Shown here: in pieces, positions 1 through 5,848 of the stretch | Layout of the letters: each line of letters starts with the position of its first letter | Numbering within the stretch: position 1 is the stretch's first letter | NCBI GenBank assembly: GCA_003252145.1 | Contig: QKDJ01000119.1 | Span: 1-5,848 of the forward strand | Direction of reading: 5' to 3' | Length of the DNA: 5,848 nucleotides | Source: Azovibrio restrictus | GTDB lineage: Bacteria; Pseudomonadota; Gammaproteobacteria; Burkholderiales; Rhodocyclaceae | Program-made: the position numbers and the translations under genes | Notes under the pieces: model-generated | Databases searched by the model: none | Told to the model about the DNA's origin: nothing | The model's input: the letters and a program-made list of their open reading frames with translations, nothing else

Positions 1-2
1 AG

Positions 3-533
3 GAAAAGAGTATTCGCCTGTCCATTTCCTACACCACCCGGGCACCTCGCACCGGCGAAACGGATGGACGGGAATACCACTTCACCACCCCGGAAAAATT
101 CCGCGCCATGATCGAGGCCGACGATTTTCTCGAATGGGCGGAAGTGCATGGCAACTACTACGGCACCTCCAAGCGCTGGATCGAAGCCGAACGGGCCGCC
201 GGACGGGATGTCTTACTGGAAATCGACTGGCAGGGGGCTCAGCAGGTTCGCCGCATTTTTCCCGACGCCATCGGCGTGTTCATCCTGCCCCCCTCCCTGG
301 AGGAACTGGAACGGCGCCTGACCGGCCGTGGAACGGACAGCGCCGAAGTCATCGCCCGCCGACTGGCCGCCGCCCAGGAGGAGATGAGCCATGTGGGTGA
401 ATTCGGCTATGTTATTATTAACGACGACTTGCAGACCGCCCTGGCGGACTTCGCCGCAGTCGCCCAGGCCTCCCGCCTGCAGCTGCAAAGCCAGCGCCTG
501 CGCCACCCCGAGCTGTTTGCCCGATTGACTTGA
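3..533 (+). CDS. gmk: Guanylate kinase, 3' part (5' end outside window)
   Basis: Cytoplasmic enzyme that phosphorylates GMP (and dGMP) to GDP with ATP, an essential step in guanine nucleotide supply. The frame is open from base 3 and gives 176 residues before TGA. An ATG at 108 is internal, not the start, because family sequence continues upstream of it: [13 protein letters not shown], the GMP-binding region, then REYHF. Further conserved pieces are [13 protein letters not shown], the strongly conserved [15 protein letters not shown], the lid-region RLTGRGTDS and the C-terminal INDD. Aligned by memory to E. coli Gmk (207 residues), about 29 N-terminal residues are missing, including the P-loop (GxxGxGKS), so that motif cannot be checked. 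The gene ends 21 bases before rpoZ, the usual proteobacterial arrangement. No frameshift or internal stop is seen. The identification is very secure. Confidence 0.97.
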   Translation, partial: EKSIRLSISYTTRAPRTGETDGREYHFTTPEKFRAMIEADDFLEWAEVHGNYYGTSKRWIEAERAAGRDVLLEIDWQGAQQVRRIFPDAIGVFILPPSLEELERRLTGRGTDSAEVIARRLAAAQEEMSHVGEFGYVIINDDLQTALADFAAVAQASRLQLQSQRLRHPELFARLT

Positions 534-554
534 AAACTGTGTGAAAGCAACACC

Positions 555-761
555 ATGGCCCGTATTACTGTTGAAGACTGCCTGAAGAACATCCCCAACC
601 GCTTCGAGATGACCCTGGCTGCCGCCCATCGCGCCCGCCAGCTGGCTTCCGGCTCCACCCCCCTGGTTGAAGACGAGAAAGACAAACCCACCGTTATGGC
701 CCTGCGCGAAATTGCCGCCTCCAAGGTGGGCAAGGAAGTGCTCAACCGCGGTCAGGCCTGA
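555..761 (+). CDS. rpoZ: DNA-directed RNA polymerase omega subunit
   Basis: Small RNA polymerase subunit that chaperones assembly of the beta' subunit; in E. coli it also forms part of a ppGpp binding site at the omega/beta' interface. The 68-residue protein begins [19 protein letters not shown], matching the family's MARxTVxDxxxxxxNRF start. It continues with [11 protein letters not shown] and then [17 protein letters not shown], the conserved RAR and ALREI motifs. It is shorter than the 91-residue E. coli protein because it lacks the variable acidic C-terminal tail, which I recall as typical of betaproteobacteria. The ATG at 555 fits the family start exactly. The Shine-Dalgarno sequence is weak (GAAAG at 542-546). 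It lies between gmk and spoT with gaps of 21 and 23 bases, so co-transcription is likely. No promoter is evident in either gap. Confidence 0.97.
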   Translation: MARITVEDCLKNIPNRFEMTLAAAHRARQLASGSTPLVEDEKDKPTVMALREIAASKVGKEVLNRGQA

Positions 762-784
762 CCTCAAGAGGCGAGCAGTGACCC

Positions 785-3010
785 ATGGCCAGTCCCGGTG
801 TCGAGTCCTCGCCCCCCCATTCCCCTCCGGGGATGAGTGCCAACGCACCCATCCCTGAGCCCAGCCCGGGCGGTTTCTACGCCCTGCATCCCGATGACCC
901 GGCCTACCGGGTTTTCATCGACAGTCTGGATTACCTGCCTCCGGAAGACATTCGCCGGGTCAAGGCAGCCGTCAGCTTTTCCGACAAGGCCCACGAACAC
1001 CAGACCCGCCTCTCCGGCGAGCCCTACATCACTCACCCCCTTGCTGTGGCCGGGGCCGTGGTGGAGTGGCGCATGGACGGGGACGCAGTCTGTGCCGCCC
1101 TCATGCACGACGTGCTGGAGGACACTGGCGTTACCAAGGCCGAACTGGCTGAACGTTTCGGCAATGGTGTAGCGGACCTGGTGGACGGCCTGTCCAAGCT
1201 GGACAAGATCGAATTCGCCTCCCATCAGGAAGCCCAGGCGGAAAACTTCCGCAAGATGCTCCTGGCCATGGCCCGGGACCTGCGGGTGGTGCTGATCAAG
1301 CTGGCGGACCGGCATCACAATCTGCAGACCATGTCCGCCGTGCGCCCGGACAAGCGCCGCCGCATCGCCCGTGAAACCCTGGAAATCTATGCCCCCATCG
1401 CCAATCGCCTGGGGCTCAACACCATGTTCCGGGAGTTGCAGGACACCTCCTTCCGGCTCATCCACCCCATGCGCTCCCATGTGCTGGGTAAAGCCCTGCA
1501 GACGGCCCGGGGCAACCGCAAGGAGCTGCTCTCCCGCATCCTGGATTCCATCCGCAGCAAGATGGGCGAAGTGGGCATCCAGGCTCAGGTCTTTGGCCGT
1601 GAGAAAAGCCTGTTTTCCATCTACACCAAGATGGTGGACAAGCACCTGTCCTTCTCCCAGGTCCTGGATATCTACGGCTTCCGAGTGGTGGTGCGGGACA
1701 TTCCCACCTGCTACCTGGCCCTGGGCGCCCTGCACGCGCTCTATAAACCGGTGCCGGGCAAGTTCAAGGACTACATTGCCATTCCCAAGGCCAATGGCTA
1801 TCAGTCCCTGCACACGACCCTGATCGGCCCCTTCGGCACCCCGGTGGAAGTCCAGATCCGCACCGAGGAAATGCACCACGTGGCCCAGGAAGGCGTGGCC
1901 TCCCACTGGCTCTACAAGGATGCAGAGCATAGCGGCGCCGATCTGCAGATTCGCACCCACAAATGGCTGCAATCCCTGCTGGAAATGCAAAGCGGGGATT
2001 CCTCGGAATTCTTCGAGAACGTCAAGATCGACCTGTTCCCGGACGAGGTTTACGTATTCACCCCCAAGGGCAAGATCATGGCCCTGCCCCAAGGGGCCAC
2101 ACCGGTGGACATGGCCTACGCCATCCACACGGACGTGGGTAACTGCTGTATAGCAGCCCGCATCAATCACGAGTTGATTCCCCTGCGCACGGAGTTGCGC
2201 AACGGGGATGTGGTGGAAATCATCACCGCCGCCCACGCCAATCCCAATCCGGCCTGGCTCAGCTACGTGAAGACCGGCCGGGCTCGCAGCAAGATTCGCC
2301 ATTTCCTGCGCACGGTGCAGAACGAGGAGTCCGCCAGCCTGGGCGAGCGCCTGCTCAACCAGGAACTGAAGACCCTGGGGGTGGAACCTCCGGAAATTCC
2401 TTCTGCCGCCTGGGAGCGACTGGTCAAGGCCTCCGGCAACCGCTCCATCAAAGAAGTGTTCACCGACATCGGCCTGGGCAAGCGCCTGGCTGCCGTGGCC
2501 GCCCGCCGCCTGCTGGCCGAGGATGCCATTCCCGTCCACACCACCCCGGGCTCCCTGGTGATCCGGGGCACCGAAGGGCTGGCCATCCAGTTGGCCAAGT
2601 GCTGCCAACCCATCCCTGGCGACCCCATCATCGGCTCCATCAAGAAGGGCCAGGGCCTGGTGGTGCATACCCACGATTGCCCGGCCATCCGTAAATCCCG
2701 CTCCCACGAGCCTCACAAATGGATCGATGTGGAATGGGAGCCCTCCCCCGGCAGCCTGTTCGAGGTCCGCATCGACGTGGAAGTGAAGAACGCCCGGGGC
2801 GTCCTGGCCCAGGTGGCCATGGCCATTTCCGATTCGGGTTCCAACATCGAACACGTGGCCATGGAAGGGGATCCGGAAAAGCTCTTCACCTTACTCCATT
2901 TCACCATCCAGGTAGGCGGCCGCGCCCATCTGGCCCAGGTCATGCGCAACCTGCGCCTGATTCCCCAGGTGGTGCGCATCAGCCGCCTGCGTTCGGAAGC
3001 CGAAGCATGA
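785..3010 (+). CDS. spoT: Bifunctional (p)ppGpp synthetase/hydrolase SpoT (RelA/SpoT homologue)
   Basis: Makes (p)ppGpp from GTP/GDP and ATP and hydrolyses it to GDP/GTP, setting alarmone level in the stringent response. The 741 residues show the full long-RSH order. The HD hydrolase (about 65-185) has R75, H84, H108-D109, E112-D113, D175 and N179, matching the metal/active-site set of Rel proteins, so hydrolysis should work. The synthetase (about 265-375) has GREKSLFSIY, D295 in DIYGFR and E355 in VEVQIRT. TGS spans about 414-478. The zinc-finger/RIS region has C606-C607, H630 and C632, and the ACT domain covers about 655-737. The synthetase signature is KFKD (326-329), the bifunctional basic type rather than the acidic RelA ExDD type. 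The chosen ATG (785) follows a purine-rich AAGAGGCGAG (766-775). An in-frame ATG at 833 is an alternative that removes 16 residues. The first 30 or so residues are Pro/Ser-rich and absent from E. coli SpoT. The stop overlaps the dadA start. Confidence 0.97.
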   Translation: MASPGVESSPPHSPPGMSANAPIPEPSPGGFYALHPDDPAYRVFIDSLDYLPPEDIRRVKAAVSFSDKAHEHQTRLSGEPYITHPLAVAGAVVEWRMDGDAVCAALMHDVLEDTGVTKAELAERFGNGVADLVDGLSKLDKIEFASHQEAQAENFRKMLLAMARDLRVVLIKLADRHHNLQTMSAVRPDKRRRIARETLEIYAPIANRLGLNTMFRELQDTSFRLIHPMRSHVLGKALQTARGNRKELLSRILDSIRSKMGEVGIQAQVFGREKSLFSIYTKMVDKHLSFSQVLDIYGFRVVVRDIPTCYLALGALHALYKPVPGKFKDYIAIPKANGYQSLHTTLIGPFGTPVEVQIRTEEMHHVAQEGVASHWLYKDAEHSGADLQIRTHKWLQSLLEMQSGDSSEFFENVKIDLFPDEVYVFTPKGKIMALPQGATPVDMAYAIHTDVGNCCIAARINHELIPLRTELRNGDVVEIITAAHANPNPAWLSYVKTGRARSKIRHFLRTVQNEESASLGERLLNQELKTLGVEPPEIPSAAWERLVKASGNRSIKEVFTDIGLGKRLAAVAARRLLAEDAIPVHTTPGSLVIRGTEGLAIQLAKCCQPIPGDPIIGSIKKGQGLVVHTHDCPAIRKSRSHEPHKWIDVEWEPSPGSLFEVRIDVEVKNARGVLAQVAMAISDSGSNIEHVAMEGDPEKLFTLLHFTIQVGGRAHLAQVMRNLRLIPQVVRISRLRSEAEA

Positions 3011-4266
3011 GAGTCCTGGTTCTGGGCGCAGGGGTTGTGGGCACGGCCACCGCCTGGTATCTGCACCAGGCCGGTTTTCAAGTCACTGTGGTCGAACGTC
3101 AAACCGGTGCCGGTCTGGAAACCAGCTTTGCCAACGGGGGGCAGATTTCCGTCTCCCACGCGGAACCCTGGGCCAATCCTCACGCCATCCTGCAGCTGCT
3201 CAAATGGGCCGGCAAGGAAGATGCACCGCTGCTGGTTCGCCCCCGGATGGATCTGGAGCTGTTCCGCTGGGGCCTGCGTTTCCTGCGGGAATGCACCCCG
3301 GGCCGTACCCGGGAAAACATCCACGCCATCGTCAATCTGGCCCTCTACAGCCGACAACAGCTGCAGGCCCTGCGCCAGACCCTAGGTCCGGACTTCGGGG
3401 CGGCCTACGACTGCCTGGAAAAAGGCATCCTGCACATTTACACGAATCCCAAGGAATACCAGGAGGCCGTGGAAGCCGCCAAGCTGATGCAGGAGTTCGG
3501 CCTGGATCGCAAACCCGTGGATGCTGATGCCTGTGTCGAACTGGAGCCCAGCCTGGCCGATGCCCGCCCCATGCTGGTGGGCGGAGACTACACAGCCTCG
3601 GACGAGTCCGGCGATGCCCACCGCTTCACCCAGGCCCTGGCCGCCCGGGCCGAGGCGGCGGGCGTCAAGTTCCACTACGCCACCCCCATCACCGACCTGC
3701 GCATTCAGGACGGCAAGGTCACCGGCGTGTTCATCGAAACGGACCAGGGCCAGGACGTGCTGGAGGCTGACGCCTGTGTGGTGGCCCTGGGCAGTTATTC
3801 GGCACCCTTCCTGCGCCCCCATGGCCTGCATATCCCGGTTTATCCGGCCAAGGGCTATTCCGCCACCCTGAATCTGGTGCCCGACACCTGCGCCCCCACC
3901 GTGAGCCTGACGGACGATGGCCACAAGATCGTCTTTTCCCGCCTGGGCCATCGCCTGCGGGTCGCCGGCACCGCCGAATTCAATGGTTTCAATCTGGACC
4001 TGAACGAGGTGCGCTGCAAAGCCCTGATCGAGCACACCCACACCCTCTTCCCCAAGCTGGAATTCCAGGGTGAGCCCCAGTTCTGGTGCGGCCTGCGCCC
4101 TGCCACCCCCTCCAATCTTCCCCTGATCGGCCCCAGCCGACTGCCCGGCCTGTGGCTCAACACCGGTCACGGCACCCTGGGCTGGACCATGGCCTGCGGC
4201 TCCGCGGCCTCCCTGGCCAGCCTGATGCAGGGCCAACGCCCCTCTCCCCTGTTCCCCTTCCTCTAG
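3007..4266 (+). CDS. dadA: D-amino acid dehydrogenase (FAD-dependent, DadA family)
   Basis: Flavoprotein that oxidatively deaminates D-amino acids, classically D-alanine to pyruvate and ammonia, and passes electrons to the respiratory chain at the inner face of the cytoplasmic membrane. The 419-residue protein (E. coli DadA: 432) opens with the FAD dinucleotide-binding motif VLGAGVVGTATAWYL (residues 5-19), and E30 ends the second strand. Next comes ETSFANGGQIS (38-48), matching the family's ETSxANxGQIS. Later it has FGSY-like ALGSYSAPFL, YPAKGYS, GLRPATP (362-368) and LNTGHGTLGWTMACGS (384-399), nearly identical to E. coli DadA. The start ATG sits in an ATGA overlap with the spoT stop, preceded by GGAAG (2995-2999) at good spacing. 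The open frame continues upstream inside spoT, but that part is not DadA-like. No dadX/alr racemase is adjacent, so the exact substrate is less certain than the family. Confidence 0.94.
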   Translation: MRVLVLGAGVVGTATAWYLHQAGFQVTVVERQTGAGLETSFANGGQISVSHAEPWANPHAILQLLKWAGKEDAPLLVRPRMDLELFRWGLRFLRECTPGRTRENIHAIVNLALYSRQQLQALRQTLGPDFGAAYDCLEKGILHIYTNPKEYQEAVEAAKLMQEFGLDRKPVDADACVELEPSLADARPMLVGGDYTASDESGDAHRFTQALAARAEAAGVKFHYATPITDLRIQDGKVTGVFIETDQGQDVLEADACVVALGSYSAPFLRPHGLHIPVYPAKGYSATLNLVPDTCAPTVSLTDDGHKIVFSRLGHRLRVAGTAEFNGFNLDLNEVRCKALIEHTHTLFPKLEFQGEPQFWCGLRPATPSNLPLIGPSRLPGLWLNTGHGTLGWTMACGSAASLASLMQGQRPSPLFPFL

Positions 4267-4279
4267 GCAGACCCCGGTC

Positions 4280-5068
4280 ATGGCCTGGATCGATAGCCAC
4301 TGTCATCTGGATGCCTCCGAATTTGATGCCGACCGGGCTGACATCTGGCGCCTGGCTCAGGAGCGGGGCCTCAGCCACGCCCTGGTTCCTGCCATCGGAC
4401 TCGACAATTGCACTGCCGTGGATGCGTGCTGCGCCCGCTTTCCCGGCTGCGCGCCGGCCTACGGCATCCACCCGCTTTTCGTCATGGAGGCGCAAGAACA
4501 GGACCTGGAAGCACTAGACGCCAGACTGGGTAAACACAGGCCGGTGGCTGTAGGAGAAATCGGCCTGGATGGTTATGTGCAGGATGTGGACTTCCAGCGC
4601 CAGGAACACTTTTTCGCAGCCCAGTTGAAGCTGGCCCGCAAGCACCAGCTCCCGGTGGTGCTGCATGTACGCCAAGCCGTGGATGCCGTACTCAAGCAGC
4701 TGCGCCGCATCGCCGTCCCCGGCGGCATTGCCCACGCCTTCAACGGCAGCACTCAGCAGGCTGAAGCCTTCCTCAAGCTGGGTTTCAAGCTGGGTTTTGG
4801 CGGCACCCTCACCTACCCCGGCAGCACCCGCATCCGCCGCCTGGCCGCCGAATTGCCCCTGGAAGCCCTGGTTCTGGAAACCGATGCCCCGGACATCGCC
4901 CCCCTGTGGTTACGGGGCCAGCGCAATAGCCCGGCGGAACTCCCTGCCATCGGCCGGGAACTGGCAGCACTGCGGGGAATAAGTGCAACGGAACTGGCAG
5001 AACAACTGCGGGCCAACACCCTGGCGGCCCTACCCGGGCTGCTCAGCTGGCAGCCGACGCCTCGATAA
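4280..5068 (+). CDS. TatD-family metal-dependent hydrolase (YjjV-like putative DNase)
   Basis: Amidohydrolase-superfamily TIM-barrel protein of the TatD group. Studied members are metal-dependent 3'-5' DNases or nucleic-acid quality-control enzymes; the substrate of this one is unproven. The 262 residues carry the full expected metal-ligand set: H7 and H9 in DSHCHLD (5-11), E93 in VGEIGLD (91-97), H129 in VVLHVR, H152 in IAHAFNGS and D202 in LETDAPD (199-205). GIHP (62-65) and GGTLTYP (174-180) are further family motifs. QLKLARKHQLPVVLH and GGTLTYP resemble E. coli YjjV more than TatD or YcfH, as judged from memory. The start ATG lies 13 bases after dadA's stop with only a weak ribosome-binding site (GGCAGA, 4267-4272), so it may depend on translation from upstream. 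The last 26 bases overlap the convergent ClpX-like gene. Confidence 0.92.
   Translation: MAWIDSHCHLDASEFDADRADIWRLAQERGLSHALVPAIGLDNCTAVDACCARFPGCAPAYGIHPLFVMEAQEQDLEALDARLGKHRPVAVGEIGLDGYVQDVDFQRQEHFFAAQLKLARKHQLPVVLHVRQAVDAVLKQLRRIAVPGGIAHAFNGSTQQAEAFLKLGFKLGFGGTLTYPGSTRIRRLAAELPLEALVLETDAPDIAPLWLRGQRNSPAELPAIGRELAALRGISATELAEQLRANTLAALPGLLSWQPTPR
5037..5055. repeat. Small inverted repeat at the convergent gene junction
   Basis: GGCTGC (5037-5042) and GCAGCC (5050-5055) form a perfect 6-base-pair stem around a 7-base loop. It lies inside the coding 3' ends of both the TatD-family gene and the ClpX-like gene. Neither strand has a T-tract after it, so it does not look like a standard intrinsic terminator. 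It could slow transcription from both sides, but it may equally be chance in GC-rich coding sequence. Confidence 0.25.
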
Positions 5069-5848
5069 ACCGGGGCGGCTCGAACAGGGAGCGGATCACC
5101 ACCTGCTTCACCTGAGGTTGATCCGGCACCGCATAGAGCACTGGGGTCAGCAATTCTTCGAAAATACCTCGCAGGCTGCGGGCTCCTGTCTTGTATTCCC
5201 GGGCGATGTCGGCGATCTGCTGAAAGACCTGGGGCGCCACCTGCAACTCCACCCCTTCCTGGGCCAGGATGGCCCGAAACTGCCGATACAAGGCCTGGCG
5301 GGGCTCCACCATGATGCGCACCAGCATGTCCCGGCTCAGTTCCTGCAACCGAGCCACCACGGGCAGACGGCCGGTGAATTCGGGAATCAGGCCAAACTGG
5401 AACAGGTCCGTGGGCTTCACCCGGCTATTGATCCGCTCCAGGATGCGGGCATCGTCCCCCTGATCCGTGGCGATGTAACCAAAACTGTGGCTCCTGGCCA
5501 TGATCTCTTCCAGGCCCACAAAGGCTCCACCGCAAATGAAGAGAATGCCGCCGGTATCCATGACCTGACCATTGCTCAGGCGCACCGGATAACCCTCCAT
5601 CAATTTCAACAGGGCATGCTGCACACTCTCACCGGAAACCTGATGCCCCTCGCCGGTCTTGAGCTTGTCCACCTCGTCGATGAACACGATGCCCCGTGAG
5701 GCTCTTTCCAAGACGCCTCCGGCACGCTCCAGCAAGCGCTCCATGATGGCGACGATCTCGTCGCCCACGTAGCGGGACTGGGCCAGGGAGGTGGCATCCG
5801 CCGTAACAAAGGGCACCTCCAACCGGCGGGACAGGGTTTCGCACAACA
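5043..5848 (-). CDS. ClpX-like AAA+ ATPase, C-terminal part (5' end outside window); divergent paralogue
   Basis: AAA+ unfoldase-type ATPase closest to ClpX. The frame enters at the right edge and 267 codons are readable to TGA at 5045-5043. A TTG at 5846 is within the reading frame and not the true start, since LCETLSRRLEVPF aligns with ClpX just after Walker A (not visible). Numbering from that codon: Walker B GIVFIDEVDK (52-61), VSGESVQHALLKLMEG (70-85), sensor-1 region ILFICGGAF (101-109), arginine-finger box GLIPEFTGRLPVV (152-164), sensor-2 KTGARSLR (219-226). ATP hydrolysis should work. It differs from canonical ClpX in the functional loops: RYVG (25-28) replaces pore-1 GYVG, the pore-2 stretch is about five residues shorter, the RKH loop is gone, and SFGY (121-124) sits where IGF is expected. 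The C-terminus is short, ending soon after the small domain. The neighbours are not clpP or lon. Whether an N-terminal zinc domain exists cannot be seen. Confidence 0.9.
   Translation of the reverse strand, partial: LCETLSRRLEVPFVTADATSLAQSRYVGDEIVAIMERLLERAGGVLERASRGIVFIDEVDKLKTGEGHQVSGESVQHALLKLMEGYPVRLSNGQVMDTGGILFICGGAFVGLEEIMARSHSFGYIATDQGDDARILERINSRVKPTDLFQFGLIPEFTGRLPVVARLQELSRDMLVRIMVEPRQALYRQFRAILAQEGVELQVAPQVFQQIADIAREYKTGARSLRGIFEELLTPVLYAVPDQPQVKQVVIRSLFEPPRFIEASAAS

Noticed and set aside
534..554. Possible promoter between gmk and rpoZ
   Set aside because: The gap is only 21 bases and no convincing -35/-10 pair is visible; the genes are more simply co-transcribed.
213..848. A 211-codon minus-strand open frame across gmk, rpoZ and the start of spoT
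   Set aside because: It crosses three well-supported genes, shows no family motif and has the same shadow composition. It is a codon-bias artefact.
764..2854. A 696-codon open frame on the minus strand, antisense to spoT
   Set aside because: Its composition (very rich in Gly, His, Gln, Val and Ala, with no recognisable domain) is that of the reverse complement of GC-rich, codon-biased coding sequence. The plus strand encodes a complete, motif-perfect SpoT, and I see no independent start signal.
2719..3006. Upstream extension of the dadA frame inside the spoT ACT region
   Set aside because: The residues before the ATG at 3007 are an out-of-frame translation of spoT. DadA proteins begin at the dinucleotide-binding strand, MRVLVLGAG, which matches 3007.
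3382..4281. A 299-codon minus-strand open frame opposite dadA
   Set aside because: dadA on the plus strand is supported along its length by family motifs; the antisense translation is low-complexity Gly/Gln/Ala-rich with no domain.
4775..4797. Tandem 12-base direct repeat (AAGCTGGGTTT twice, one base between) in the TatD-family gene
   Set aside because: It encodes KLGFKLGFGG, which corresponds to a normal family segment (LGYKIGVGG in E. coli YjjV as I recall), so it reflects the protein sequence and not a repeat element.
4983..5699. A 238-codon plus-strand open frame opposite the ClpX-like gene
   Set aside because: The minus strand carries clear ClpX-family motifs throughout this stretch; the plus-strand translation has no recognisable family.

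Overview
This GC-rich, densely packed window reads as an ordinary chromosomal segment of a proteobacterium, most likely a betaproteobacterium. The basis is the gene order gmk-rpoZ-spoT, the short 68-residue omega subunit and the proteins themselves. A Rhodocyclales-type host is possible, but that is inference from memory and no search was run. I see no mobile element, CRISPR array, tRNA or rRNA.

Layout. On the plus strand, five genes run close together and could form one transcription unit. They are the 3' part of gmk (guanylate kinase; its ATP-binding N-terminus lies outside the window), rpoZ (RNA polymerase omega), spoT (bifunctional ppGpp synthetase/hydrolase), dadA (D-amino acid dehydrogenase) and a TatD-family metal-dependent hydrolase. 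The gaps are 21, 23 and 13 bases, and spoT and dadA overlap by 4 bases (ATGA). On the minus strand, entering from the right edge, is the C-terminal part of a ClpX-like AAA+ ATPase. It converges on the TatD-family gene and overlaps its 3' end by 26 bases. No intergenic stretch exceeds 25 bases.

How the genes work together. gmk, rpoZ and spoT make a guanine-nucleotide and stringent-response cluster. Gmk makes GDP from GMP, SpoT makes and degrades (p)ppGpp, and omega forms part of one ppGpp binding site on RNA polymerase in E. coli. dadA is translationally coupled to spoT here, which suggests D-amino acid (D-alanine) catabolism is co-expressed with the alarmone enzyme. No alanine racemase gene is adjacent.

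The most notable item is the ClpX-like ATPase. Its ATPase core motifs (Walker B, arginine finger, sensor 2) are intact. The loops that define working ClpX differ: pore-1 is RYVG rather than GYVG, the pore-2 loop is shorter, the RKH loop is missing, and the ClpP-docking IGF tripeptide is not recognisable. It looks like a divergent ClpX paralogue that may act without ClpP or on a dedicated substrate. This is the best candidate for something under-described. The rest of the window is conventional housekeeping sequence.
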